Shown here in pieces: positions 15,483 through 25,900 of a stretch of DNA of 64,000 bases. Below the pieces are notes generated by a model. It was not told where the DNA came from and did no database searches. It saw only the letters and a list, made by a program, of their open reading frames with translations. Source of the DNA: Pedobacter africanus (lineage in GTDB: Bacteria > Bacteroidota > Bacteroidia > Sphingobacteriales > Sphingobacteriaceae); the NCBI RefSeq assembly GCF_900176535.1, contig NZ_FWXT01000002.1, positions 434,001 through 498,000 of the forward strand. Reading direction: 5' to 3'. Both the position numbers and the translations under genes were made by a program. Within the stretch, counting starts at the first letter, position 1. Each line of letters begins with the position of its first letter.

Positions 15483-15836
15483 TCAAAACTTATCCAGGTG
15501 AGGCTTAAGCCTATTATATTCCTTCCTGGCGTGTTTCTTATCAATCTCAATAATTACCACGCCATTTGCCGCCCTGGAACCATATATAGCAGTTGCTTTA
15601 GCGTCTTTTTGTATGTTTATAGATTTTATGGTGTTTGGGTTAACGATACTGCCTATCACCTTGCCATCCATAGTGTAACGTGTCTTTTTCTTGAAAACAA
15701 GAACATACAATGGCCCCTGGGGTGGAGGTGTTGCATAACATACGATCTTTGTAGGAGCAGCTGTTTGAGAGAAGGCTGTACTTCCACAAAATAAAAGTGC
15801 AAATAAAAAAACGGCAGTTACATAGAATTTCGTCAT
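15483..15836 (-). CDS. Secreted mini TonB-plug-like protein
   Basis: 117 residues from ATG 15836. A signal peptide (FYVTAVFLFALLFCGSTAFS, cleavage after AFS) is followed by about 95 residues that contain the end of a TonB-receptor plug: NPNTIKSINIQKDAKATAIY followed by GSRAANGVVIIEIDKK. SusC-type plugs read VESVSVLKDAAAAAIYGARA in this position (see the receptor at 31894). There is no beta-barrel. It could be a soluble plug-fold protein or a decayed part of a receptor; the clean signal peptide argues for a real small protein. Confidence 0.7.
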   Translation of the reverse strand: MTKFYVTAVFLFALLFCGSTAFSQTAAPTKIVCYATPPPQGPLYVLVFKKKTRYTMDGKVIGSIVNPNTIKSINIQKDAKATAIYGSRAANGVVIIEIDKKHARKEYNRLKPHLDKF

Positions 15837-15905
15837 GCTTTTATTTTAATGATGCTGCCGTCAACGGGATTCCATAAATAAATACATAAAATGTATGACC
15901 AACCT

Positions 15906-15934
15906 GCCACTTCGTAGAAAGTGGCTTTGCTAAT
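15906..15934. repeat. 29-bp exact repeat with hairpin
   Basis: Exact copy of 15003-15031, including the GCCACTT/AAGTGGC stem. No gene ends here, so it is probably left from a deleted peptide gene copy. Confidence 0.6.
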
Positions 15935-16031
15935 ATCTGAAGATACTCTTTAAAGGTAGAAGTTTAGTACCAAAAGCAGCAGGTTGTTGAAATTGCTTAT
16001 TAGTCAGCTAATTTGATTGACTTTTAAAAGA

Positions 16032-16055
16032 ATTCTTAAAGCTAGCTTTAAGAAT
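16032..16055. promoter_or_regulatory. 24-bp perfect palindrome
   Basis: ATTCTTAAAGCT directly abuts its reverse complement AGCTTTAAGAAT. It lies 45 bases before the secreted protein gene at 16101 and could be an operator or mRNA hairpin. Confidence 0.45.
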
Positions 16056-16100
16056 GTTAGCATAAAGGCTAATTTTTCAATTCACTTAAACCCTTTACTT

Positions 16101-16421
16101 ATGAAAAAGTTATTGTTTGTTTTGTTCCTGTCTTTTGCCTGTACAACTATTTATGCGCAGGTCACATCTTATTCAACGGATATCTACGCTGATGGCAACT
16201 CTTACGGATTTTCTGTTGTTCCGGTTTCTGGCGCCGTTTCGTATGAATGGCATGTACAAGGCTCAGGCGGCTCCAACATTTATTATGTCTCTGGAGCAGA
16301 CCACCTGATAGATGTCATTTTTTTCGCTCCGGGTTATTATGATGTGACTTGCATTGTAACAATGGAAGATGATTCACAGGTTGAGCACTGGTGCGGTGTT
16401 GGGGTTAAGGAAGAAGAATAA
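16101..16421 (+). CDS. Small secreted PKD-like protein
   Basis: 106 residues from ATG 16101 (an upstream in-frame TTG/ATG extension is not needed). A signal peptide (MKKLLFVLFLSFACTTIYAQ) is followed by about 85 residues rich in Tyr/Val/Gly with the strand pattern of a PKD/Ig-like domain: VVPVSGAVSYEWHVQGSGGS ... FFAPGYYDVTCIVTMEDDSQ. Cys residues in the last third could form a disulfide. A strong terminator follows. A deleted copy of the gene lies at 15297-15448. Function unknown. Confidence 0.7.
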   Translation: MKKLLFVLFLSFACTTIYAQVTSYSTDIYADGNSYGFSVVPVSGAVSYEWHVQGSGGSNIYYVSGADHLIDVIFFAPGYYDVTCIVTMEDDSQVEHWCGVGVKEEE

Positions 16422-16431
16422 CTGAGTTAAC

Positions 16432-16467
16432 AGCGGCAACAATCTATAGATGTTGTTGCCGCTTTGC
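16432..16467 (+). terminator. Rho-independent terminator
   Basis: AGCGGCAACA (16432-16441) pairs with TGTTGCCGCT (16454-16463), followed by TTGCC. Same stem as at 15413-15444. Confidence 0.8.
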
Positions 16468-16487
16468 CCCACTATTTTATCTATTTG

Positions 16488-16552
16488 AAACAAAAACCTA
16501 TTGAAATTTATCTCAGGCCGAAATGGTACAAATTGTTGGAGGGAGCGCTTTT
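16488..16552 (+). pseudogene. Decayed GG-leader peptide start
   Basis: The sequence aligns with the start of the peptide gene at 39144, including 12 bases of its leader DNA (AACAAAAACCTA). Read in the right frame it gives LSQAEMVQIVGG, then SAF and a stop; the intact copy gives LSQAEMAQIIGG. The ATG is changed to TTG and a base is missing between it and LSQ, so the gene is dead. Confidence 0.65.
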
Positions 16553-16612
16553 TAGCGCCTTATTTTGGCTTGCTACTTAAGTGTTGTTAATACACCTGTG
16601 TGGTTTTTAACC

Positions 16613-16630
16613 TAAACTTATATAAGTTTA
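16613..16630. promoter_or_regulatory. 18-bp perfect palindrome in long leader region
   Basis: TAAACTTATATAAGTTTA reads the same on both strands; a related TTTATATAA follows at about 16643. It lies in the 390-base gene-free stretch (16553-16939) before the amidase gene and may be an operator for that operon. I see no other feature in that stretch. Confidence 0.4.
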
Positions 16631-16939
16631 CATAAAAAAATTAGTAAATTTATATAAGGGATCTTGCTGCTCAGAGAGATACTAAGTTAAAAAGGAATGG
16701 CCACCTGATGATCATTGTCAATTCAAAAATGCTTGAATAATATCCCATGCCTATTTTCAGGATATGAAGGTGCTTTTAGCCCATACTTTAGCAAAATCAT
16801 GCTGTAAAGAAAATTTTATACATATTATTTTTTTCATATTGTTCTTTACAATAAAAATTATAACTTAGGGTAAATCAAACTATTGTAAATTCTCTGCTGG
16901 TTTAGTGTGGACGCTTATTTAATACTAAAACTAAAAGCT

Positions 16940-18004
16940 ATGAAAAAAACATTACTCCGTTTAAGGTCTGGCATCTGCTACCTGGTTCTGTTAACTTTTG
17001 GCATGCACATGTTTGCCTGCAAAAAAAATATTACGAAAGAGGAGGCCAATACCGTGATCAGTACTTATTTCACGGCCAAATATAAACGGCTGGTTTCATC
17101 AGATCCAGGGGGACAGGATTTTACCGGCATTATGTTAGGCGATAGTGCAGCAAAACGGGTTACCGATAAGGTAGACCTCTTCAGACAGACCGCCGCTGCT
17201 CTGGGGCTTACCGCAATTGCGTATAAAAATACTATAGTGATAGATAGCACTGATTTTAAAACCGATACCGCAAAAGTATACGTTAAAGAGCGCTTGAGCA
17301 TCACCTATCGGCTAAAACCCGGTAAGCAAACGGATACCATCAGCACCATTTACATTAATTTTTATGCCTTTTCGCTGCAGCAGAAATCAGGAAAAACGGT
17401 GGTTGTTAATGAAGGGCTCCTTTCCCAGGATCCATTATACATCAGTGCCAAACAGAACGTAAACTATTTGGATACGGTACAAAAGCCCAGTGTAGGCATT
17501 CGCTTAAAAAACTACGATGGTAAAGCGGCTGCCAATTATGCCCTAGCCTATTTTAGTTCGCCAAATCCGCAGTATTGCAATTTCGATCAGAAGGGTGGAG
17601 ACTGTACCAATTTTGCTTCTCAGGCCTTGCTGGCCGGTGGCTGGGAAAAGAATAGTTCCTGGAATGCAGAGGGCGCATCCTGTTGTAAAAATATCTTAGC
17701 CTGCAGCATTCAGAATTGCTATACCTGCTCCTGGACTGTAGCCCATGAGTTTTATCTCTATCTACCAAATTCGAACCGTGTTAGTGGCAATACAACGCCA
17801 GATAAACTTAATCCTGGCGACATTTTGCAGCAGGATTACAATGCTGACGGGCGTATTGATCATACCATGATAGTAACCAGCAAATTAGGTAACGAGGTTT
17901 TTGTAACCTACAGAAGCCTGGGCGACAATACAGCCAGAAAGGACATAAACGTTAAGCAAGTTAAAGGAAGCCTAACCGCCTGGCGCTTGAAGGATAAATA
18001 TTAA
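16940..18004 (+). CDS. Amidase_6-type lipoprotein (putative secreted amidase)
   Basis: 354 residues from ATG 16940; the in-frame GTG/TTG region upstream is not supported. An N-terminal lipoprotein signal (YLVLLTFGMHMFAC) is followed by a helical/strand region (to about 195) and a C-terminal Amidase_6-like domain: YALAYFSSPNPQYCNFDQKG then GDCTNFASQALLAGGW with Cys222 as nucleophile and DHTMIVTS with His308. The domain belongs to the papain-like NlpC/P60-type fold; substrates of the family are uncertain (cell-wall or peptide amide bonds). First gene of a tight operon; the next starts 12 bases on. Confidence 0.8.
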   Translation: MKKTLLRLRSGICYLVLLTFGMHMFACKKNITKEEANTVISTYFTAKYKRLVSSDPGGQDFTGIMLGDSAAKRVTDKVDLFRQTAAALGLTAIAYKNTIVIDSTDFKTDTAKVYVKERLSITYRLKPGKQTDTISTIYINFYAFSLQQKSGKTVVVNEGLLSQDPLYISAKQNVNYLDTVQKPSVGIRLKNYDGKAAANYALAYFSSPNPQYCNFDQKGGDCTNFASQALLAGGWEKNSSWNAEGASCCKNILACSIQNCYTCSWTVAHEFYLYLPNSNRVSGNTTPDKLNPGDILQQDYNADGRIDHTMIVTSKLGNEVFVTYRSLGDNTARKDINVKQVKGSLTAWRLKDKY

Positions 18005-18016
18005 AACCTGCTCTCT

Positions 18017-21000
18017 ATGAAGAAAATGTCCAGGCGAAGTTTCCTTGTTAACACAGGAACATTTGCCGCCATTTATCCAATGCTTGGTCTTATTGAAGGC
18101 TGTACACCAGAGCCAGAAGATCTGGCCAACTTAAAGAAAGGTTTACAAATCTCGGATGAAAACGGGATGAACCTAACGCTCTATTTTATCAATCTTGATT
18201 TCGATGGCCTTCACCTTGCACCAACTGAACCAGCGGGTTCAGCAAAAGTGCAGGCACCATTTATGATTGTTCAAATTCCACAGCAAAGTTTGCACGAGGA
18301 GTTTGTAATCACCCCTAATGATACTACGGCGCCAAACGCCCAGCAAAATGCCAGACTTTCTTCCTATAGTTTTTTAGCTTTTCGGCTTTGGCCCGGAATG
18401 GGAAAAAAAGATAAACGTAAAATGCGTTATCAGATCTCAGAACTGCTTGACTGGCGGAACAAGAAGGTATTTAAACTCGTAAGTACTTTTGATGTAAGGG
18501 GCGATATGTTGTCTTTCAACAAGCTGCCGGATGTAAAGGGAGTGGTGATTGCCGAAAACAAGCCCGGAACTATTATTGACTTTACCTATTATGAAAATCT
18601 GGTTAAGCGGCTCATTCCGGCTTCGGCACAGTTGCTTACCGTTTTTGAGCTGCCTGCAGGTCTTTTACTGGCACCCCATAAACATGCTGAGGATGTGTTT
18701 ATTGAAGTTTCGATGAATGACTACCAGATATCCAAAAAGGAGTTCGGGTTATTTGTAAACGGACAACAGGTTAAAAGGACAATTCTGGAGCGCAGAAATA
18801 TACAATTGAAATACAGATTGGAGTCTTCACCAAACTATTTCATTGATATTCCACCGGCACTCAGGGCAATAGGCATCATCAGTGGCGACTCATTTAGTGC
18901 CTCAGCAGGTGATAATCCTTGCCAATCCATTAAACTCGACACTCCACCTAAAGGAAACTATCTGCCCTCTTTGCTCGATGAGGCCGAACTTGTGTTTCTA
19001 AACCAGGCAAGAAACCGCGAAGAAATTTTTGATATTAAAGTTAAAAGCCCATTCCTTTTAACCAGTTCTGGTGCTTCACTCAAGTTTGCCTATAAAAACT
19101 ACAATATTTCTGAGGATTATCCGTCGCTTTCTTTAGTAGAATATGAGCATCATTTCCAGGAAGGAAGGGACAATTACATTAAGGTTGCAAGAATTGGCGT
19201 AATTGCGCCCAGCGCTCAAAAGGCCCTTCATATCAAAATTGCTGAACGAAAGATCATTAATGGAGTTTCTTTCCTGGATTATAAGGAATTTGTTGAAGTT
19301 ATTGAACCAGATAAATACTTCCCGGCGGCTGGCTCTGGCAGCAATGCGAACATCAAATACTATACCCCAACAAACCCATCCGCTCAACCTGGCAGTGTAT
19401 CACCAGGGCCACATTACGATGATCAGATCAACTTCAGTTGCATAGGGGTTAGGCAGCGCCGGACACCGCCTATACTTCCTTTAAATGACGATACCATTAA
19501 AAGCTTTTGGGTACACCACAATAAAGCCGCAGGCGAGGTAGACAGACTTATCGTAATGGATTTCGATGTGTACGACCAGAACGGCAAAAAACTGGATAAG
19601 GCGGCGCAAAGCGCTATCTTTTTTATGCGTAGGGACCTGTTTTGCGATGAAGCGGCTGTAAAGAACCTGTTAAATAATAACCTGTCAAAGTTTGATGATG
19701 GAATACATCTGCGCATCGCTTTTCAGAATCAGGTTATTGCCTATACGCCCGACGATCCTACCATTACAGTAAACGTTAGTGAAAAATCGGTAAACAAAAT
19801 TAACCAGCTGCAAACCGAATATGCAGATTATTATTTTAACATAGCAAATGTACAGAAACAGGGGAATGTGTTCGACAAAGTTCCTTATGTCATTTACCCG
19901 CAAATATCCAGGGCAAAGGTATTTATAGCGCATTTCCAGCAGTATAGCGAAAATCCTGTTCCGGCACTGGTGAAGTACAGTCCGGATTATCTTCAAAATT
20001 ACTTCAGTGATAAGGGAAATGTGGCCAAAGTTATCCTTAAGCAAACTGAGAACTTTGTAAAGGGGAACATTCTAAATTTTTTTGATGAGGCAAGCTCAAC
20101 TGTAGAGCAGCAAACACGGCTCAATACTGGCTACAGGGAAATTGAAGAAGTATTTAACAATGCAGGAGACCGGATAGGAGGATTGATTAACCCGGATATT
20201 AAAAACAAGATTCTGGCATTTGGAGAACAGGGATTAACCTATGCAGAAGATATTAACCAGCAATGGTCTGGATACACCTCTAAAAGTGTAGATAAAATCA
20301 TTAAGACGGCTGATCTTTTTAAAGGCGCTTCGGCAGAAATCCTGAATGGGGTAAGCTTAAAAATGATCCTTGAAGAAGTATTGGATACGGGGCTTACCCC
20401 GGGTTTTGGTCTGGATAAAATTATTGGCGAGATAGAGAATATTGAGGCTTTTATAGCAGAACTGGGCAATGTCTCGATCATAAAAGACGCGCTCGATTTT
20501 GTGAAGAGGGCAGACGAGGAGGTGAAACGTTTTAAAAGGGAAATTGATGCCGGAAAGCAAAAAGTTGAGGAGTATGAACGTATACTTAGCGATTCAAAAA
20601 ATGAGCTCATTTCAAGAATTCCTGACCTGACAAAAATCAAAAATGCCTGCAAAATTTATTTTGAACAGCAACGACTGGCAGCATTTTCCAGGCTCCCCAT
20701 AACACCAGATGAGATAGCAGAGTTATACGAGGTAGCGAAAGAAGAGTTTCTAAGGGAGGTATATAATTCAGCACAAGAAATAAGGCTTGCCGCTAATTAT
20801 ATCAATAATTACAGCAATCAGATCTTTACCAGAATAAGCCAATACAGCAGCACGCTCATAGCCGGGTACGAAAAGGAATTAAAAGCCCGTTTGGATGGGC
20901 TTACAGCTCCGGTATTGGCAGATATACAAAAAATGTGTAATGATATAGCTACCAGGTCTTTAAAAGATTTATCTGTAGCTGCACTTCCTATATACAGTGA

Positions 21001-22918
21001 AATTAAAATTGAAGACTATTATCTGGCTGTAAAAGGTGCCGAGGGATTGTATGTACTGATAGAAGAGCATAAGAAGCTATCTGTAAGCTATTTAAAGGGT
21101 GAAGCTGTAGCCGCAGAGCTTAAGTTGTATGCAAAAGCAATTGCAGACAAGCAGGAAAAGATAAACAGATCAGTTTACACCAGGATCAAGACTTTGATAT
21201 CCTGCTATCCTATTTTGGCAGATGGGATTCCGGCAGCTGAAAAAGCAGGGCTGGATCATTTTTTTGTGGCACTCCGAACACTGGAGAAATTTTCGGTAAG
21301 CTATTATGTAGAGCGTTATGAGCAGTATAAAAAGGATTTTGAAGATATTCAAAATACCTATACCAAAGAGCTCAAACCAATATTTGACGCTGCAAGATCC
21401 TTAGCTGTAAGGGTTCAGCATGAAAGGAAAACCCTGGTAAGAAATTATATTGAAACATTGATTTCCGGCAATCCGGACCTGCAAACACTCAGAAACCAAT
21501 GGAATGCCATTCAGGCAAAGGAATCCTTGCTTGTTGATGAGTTTGAGCAGATTGTATTTAATGCAAAGGACAGCCTCAGGGTATTTGACGTGTCTAAGCA
21601 GCTTACTGCCATTAACGATACAAAAAAACAGCTTAAAGATGCTGTTTCGATGCTGGAAAAATATCTGGATTCTTATAAAAAAGCTTTGCTTGACCAGGGA
21701 AAATCTATGCTGGATAATGTAGAGAAGGCATTCCGGACCAAACTGGAGGAATTGAAAGAACGGAGCCAGATTGACGCGGCTATAGCAGAATATGAAAGGG
21801 TAAAGCAAATCCTGACAACACCAAAGAAAAAAGAACTTAAGTACAGCTGGGAGACCGGTAAATTTAAAAATGCAAATCTGGGGATTGTGAAATTCAACCC
21901 TGAATCTGGCCCTGCAACCAAGCTTAAGGTGGATGTGAGGACCACCATTTTTATAGATCCGTTAAAATTTCCATCGGTTATTGACAGGGTTGAAAGTTAT
22001 GCAGAAAACTCGCTTACCAATTTCAGCCTTAATTTCCTGAGTGTAATAACTGTGGGCTTTGAGCATGTAAAATTTGTTACCGGATCGGGTATAAAATCTG
22101 ATGTAAGCGTTAGCATCCGTGATGTGAAGTTTGAAGGTGCAATGTCATTTATTCAGATGCTTGAGGAGTTGCTGGGTGGCCTTGGTGATGGTTTTGCCAT
22201 TTCTATTCAGCCCAAAAATGTTGGCATTTCCTATCATTCACCTGTATTTGGAATATCAACGCCCGGCTTTATTTTTTCTAATATCTCCATAGGGGTAATG
22301 CTTACCGTGTTTTTCGATAAACGGCCTATGGAACTCACCTTTATGCTTGCAAAGCCGGAAAGCAAGGCTACTATTGCAGCCGGAATCCTTGGAGGTGGAT
22401 TTTATTGCGCCTTAACTGCCGAGCCAAAAAGAGGGTTAAAGTCAATTGAAATGGCAATTGAGATGGGCGCCATCTTTGGAATTGGCTTAGGTCCTATAAA
22501 AGGCGAAGTGAGGTTCATGGTCGGCTTGTTCTTTAGAAAAGACGACAGCGGCGTAACTATGGAAGGCTATTTTATTGCCGAAGGTGTGCTTAGTGTGTGG
22601 ATTATTAGCGTGTCTGCCAGGTTGTATATGTATGTTAGGAGCCAGAACAGCCATGTTACAGGTGGGTGTACGGCAAGTTATTCGGCCAAGCTGGGATTCA
22701 TCAGAAAAACTTTCAGCGGTTCTTACAGTAAAACAATTGCGGGGGCCGAACGTAAGCAAGACCCTGCAACTGTGAAAGAGTTACTGGATGTTTATCAACT
22801 TATCAATGGTAAATCCCTCAAAGATCCGGACGATTCGTTTTATGCCATCATAGAGGAAGATCCTTATGAGCCGATGAGCGACGATGAATGGAACCAGTTT
22901 TACTCAACTTTCTTTTAA
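18017..22918 (+). CDS. Giant Tat-signal protein with long coiled-coil region
   Basis: 1633 residues. The N-terminus KKMSRRSFLVNTGTFAAIYP has a twin-arginine motif (SRRSFL), and Cys29 (LIEGC) may be a lipid site. Residues 40-560 are beta-rich (NLTLYFINLDFDGLHLAPTE). Residues about 680-1280 are nearly all helical with heptad patterns (FVKRADEEVKRFKREIDAGK). Residues about 1290-1570 form a Gly-rich beta domain with hydrophobic strands (TIAAGILGGGFYCALTAEPK; EMAIEMGAIFGIGLGPIKGE). The C-terminus is acidic. From memory, a similar C-terminal domain recurs in large uncharacterised bacterial proteins. Likely an exported structural or surface protein; function unknown. Ten bases separate it from the next large gene. 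Confidence 0.75.
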   Translation: MKKMSRRSFLVNTGTFAAIYPMLGLIEGCTPEPEDLANLKKGLQISDENGMNLTLYFINLDFDGLHLAPTEPAGSAKVQAPFMIVQIPQQSLHEEFVITPNDTTAPNAQQNARLSSYSFLAFRLWPGMGKKDKRKMRYQISELLDWRNKKVFKLVSTFDVRGDMLSFNKLPDVKGVVIAENKPGTIIDFTYYENLVKRLIPASAQLLTVFELPAGLLLAPHKHAEDVFIEVSMNDYQISKKEFGLFVNGQQVKRTILERRNIQLKYRLESSPNYFIDIPPALRAIGIISGDSFSASAGDNPCQSIKLDTPPKGNYLPSLLDEAELVFLNQARNREEIFDIKVKSPFLLTSSGASLKFAYKNYNISEDYPSLSLVEYEHHFQEGRDNYIKVARIGVIAPSAQKALHIKIAERKIINGVSFLDYKEFVEVIEPDKYFPAAGSGSNANIKYYTPTNPSAQPGSVSPGPHYDDQINFSCIGVRQRRTPPILPLNDDTIKSFWVHHNKAAGEVDRLIVMDFDVYDQNGKKLDKAAQSAIFFMRRDLFCDEAAVKNLLNNNLSKFDDGIHLRIAFQNQVIAYTPDDPTITVNVSEKSVNKINQLQTEYADYYFNIANVQKQGNVFDKVPYVIYPQISRAKVFIAHFQQYSENPVPALVKYSPDYLQNYFSDKGNVAKVILKQTENFVKGNILNFFDEASSTVEQQTRLNTGYREIEEVFNNAGDRIGGLINPDIKNKILAFGEQGLTYAEDINQQWSGYTSKSVDKIIKTADLFKGASAEILNGVSLKMILEEVLDTGLTPGFGLDKIIGEIENIEAFIAELGNVSIIKDALDFVKRADEEVKRFKREIDAGKQKVEEYERILSDSKNELISRIPDLTKIKNACKIYFEQQRLAAFSRLPITPDEIAELYEVAKEEFLREVYNSAQEIRLAANYINNYSNQIFTRISQYSSTLIAGYEKELKARLDGLTAPVLADIQKMCNDIATRSLKDLSVAALPIYSEIKIEDYYLAVKGAEGLYVLIEEHKKLSVSYLKGEAVAAELKLYAKAIADKQEKINRSVYTRIKTLISCYPILADGIPAAEKAGLDHFFVALRTLEKFSVSYYVERYEQYKKDFEDIQNTYTKELKPIFDAARSLAVRVQHERKTLVRNYIETLISGNPDLQTLRNQWNAIQAKESLLVDEFEQIVFNAKDSLRVFDVSKQLTAINDTKKQLKDAVSMLEKYLDSYKKALLDQGKSMLDNVEKAFRTKLEELKERSQIDAAIAEYERVKQILTTPKKKELKYSWETGKFKNANLGIVKFNPESGPATKLKVDVRTTIFIDPLKFPSVIDRVESYAENSLTNFSLNFLSVITVGFEHVKFVTGSGIKSDVSVSIRDVKFEGAMSFIQMLEELLGGLGDGFAISIQPKNVGISYHSPVFGISTPGFIFSNISIGVMLTVFFDKRPMELTFMLAKPESKATIAAGILGGGFYCALTAEPKRGLKSIEMAIEMGAIFGIGLGPIKGEVRFMVGLFFRKDDSGVTMEGYFIAEGVLSVWIISVSARLYMYVRSQNSHVTGGCTASYSAKLGFIRKTFSGSYSKTIAGAERKQDPATVKELLDVYQLINGKSLKDPDDSFYAIIEEDPYEPMSDDEWNQFYSTFF

Positions 22919-22928
22919 CAATTAACGT

Positions 22929-25900
22929 ATGGCACAACATAAAAAGACACCGGTTTTTAATGCTTTGCTGATTCCAGGCGACCTGGTGAATGGGAAGCAG
23001 CAGCTGTCAATTGCCCTTGAACTTAACCAGGCCCACCCTGTGCTGAACAGGACTGAAGGTGATACCGTTACTGAAAATGATATTAATTCCTGGAAGATTG
23101 ACGTTTTGAGTTTACCCGAACTGGCAAAATCACTTCTTGACCGAGGCACAGGTCATTTACCTCCCTTATCATTAACGAGCCAGAACATTAAAATTTACCC
23201 TGTATTAGGACAGCTCAATGAACTGAACTCAGCAAAAGAGTTATGGGCAGATTTTCTGGGTTTTGAAACCAGCGGAGGGAAAACAGAGCCAAGGAAAAAA
23301 ACAAAGAAAGCAGGACTTTTACCCGATCAAGAGAAAATGTTTATTCCTTCGCTTTCCGCCCAGCCAAAGCTCGCTATCCAGCCACATGTGGTGGTACAGA
23401 ATGTTATTGGAACACAAGCTGTGAGAACCAATTTAAATACCATTGAACAGGTGATTGAGCACCTGAAGGAGCATCCTATGATCAGGGCTTGTGCAGATAC
23501 GGCCCTGGATCAGAACATTGCCAAAGGTATTGCCCAGGCATATGAAGCAAATCTGGAGCTAAACAACTCCCGTAATAACGAAATTAATGAGATCGTAGCG
23601 CTTTATGAAATTGAGCCGCACAAGGACCTGAGCGCTGCGCAAAAAAAAATGGTGAATAGCGAAGCGTTTCGTACAGTTCAAAAAATTGCTGACAGCTATT
23701 TGCGTTCAAAGCTGTTAACCAATGAACCAGGCTATATACAGGAGGCTGTAAACAAACTGAATGCCATCCTTCCGATAAGGAAATATCTGGGAACGATGTT
23801 AAATTTTGAATATTCGGCCCCCGTTCCGGCTGCAGTCCTGGAGCTTAAATTAGCGGGACATCAGGATTTTGAGGAACTCATCAATTTTGACTTTGCCACT
23901 AAGGTTACCCTTGATCTTAAGCGAAACGCGTTGGTACCCTTAGCAGTAGCCGGATATGACACCTACTACAAGTATTCAATGCCCTTGCTGCAGGGTAAAG
24001 CCCGTATCATCAGTTTTGAAGCAGAGGGTGTTCAGCGTAATCTGAAAGAAGCAACACAAAATGTCGCTGCTGATGGCACGCTGAAGCGCATCAGCATTGA
24101 TGAGCAGGAGTATAAACACTATCAGTTAAATTCCAAAGCAGTTCTCAAGGGAAAATCAAGTGACTTGTTTGCTTACCAGGATTTTCAGATCAGAACAGAA
24201 CAACTCAATAAGGCCGCGCTGAAACTGCAAAACAGAATTGCCAATATCCAGACCAAGGGGCATGAAGTATTTGTGAATGATGCCGGATGGCTGGCTTACG
24301 ACCCTAATAAAGGGCTTGCTGATGGTCGGAAGGAACTTTATGAGCATGACCTTACAGGCGGCTTTATTGTATATGTAAGGGTATTGGATGGTGGAAATGT
24401 GGTAACTGACTGGACATCAATTAACCGCCTGTATGAGTGGTTCGGTAAAACAGGTAAAGGTAAGGAGCGGTTTGTGGCGACAGATCTGGCTATTAATACA
24501 GATGCGCTGATCAATTCGCTTGAAAGTGCTGCCGACGGTACAACAGCGCTAAACGGCGTCAATAATGGTTTTATGTACAACTGGGACGGCACTATATTAA
24601 GCACCAGAAATCCCATGAGGCACTATGAAAGAGCATATGAAAAGGAAGCTGAGGGCATAGTAGCAAGGATGCGGGAAAGTGAAGAACAGGAAAAACACAT
24701 ATCTGCCGAACTTCTTGCCCTGGTAAAGGCAACAAAAGGTATTTTAAGACAGGATTGGTTTCCCTTTAACCAGCAGCTGAAACCTGCCAGATATATGCTT
24801 AAGCGTAGGTTTATATTTAACAGCGACAAGCTGGGGCCTGCAGCTAAACTGAAGTTTAGCGACAGTAAAGTTTATCAGTACATCATGATGGCACAATACT
24901 TTAACGGAAAGAGCCACATGACCCAGCAGGAAATAAGACAGCTTTCGGCCACAGAGAACCTGGACAAGTTTATTGTAGAAGAGAAATTTCAAAGACACGA
25001 TCATATCCGGCCATTGATTGTATCGTTGGATGAAGATATTTATTTTAAACAGACAAAAAACATTAAACCTGGTTTTTGGGGGGAGAGCAATGTTGATATG
25101 GTAATAAGGGATGGGAATATAGCCTCAAACGATGTGTGTGTGCGTTATATTTTGCCGCCACCGATACCAACATTTCAAACCTATCTATGGTATGACTTTA
25201 CAGGAACAGATAAGTTTTCAAAAAGCAGGTTGCTAAATAAGGACGAAAGGCTGCGCCATTTTCGTAAAAGCCAGTGCGAACTGAAAAGTGAAGATGATTT
25301 CGTTAAATCTAAAGGCTGTAAACAGAAATGTGCAGGTTATTGCCATGGAAAAGAGCAGCCGGCAGTGTACGATGACGAACTGTTGTACCTGAGCGACCCG
25401 GTTGTGACAGGTTTTATTGTGAAGTTTTTTTACGATGAGGCCTGTTTGATTTCGGCTTCCGATGTTTATGATGATGTGGTTTGTCCATTTGGAAAAGGGG
25501 ATTACCCGCAATTGAAACCATGGAAAATTGTATTAAAGAGTGGGAAAAGCGAACAAAATAAAATTGAATCATTTGAACATTCACAAGTACTTGAGGTGTC
25601 AGTTCCAAAAGGAAGGAAACTATTTGCTGAATGCTATCCTGTTTACAACAGCAAAATGGCATATTTTGCGCCTGCTTTGCTGAATGTGAGCAGCCTTGCC
25701 CCACGGGGAAAAGATCCGGAACATACCTTCAATCCGTTATACAGTTCTGCTGTAAGGCTATCATTTACCCACGCTGTTCAGAAACCTTTGTTTGACCCTG
25801 TAATACAGCATGTTGAGGTTAGCAGGTATAGAGATGGTTCCAGGAACAGTACGCCCGGAAAGATTACCGCAAAACTCAATCTTAAATTTGAACAGCTGAA

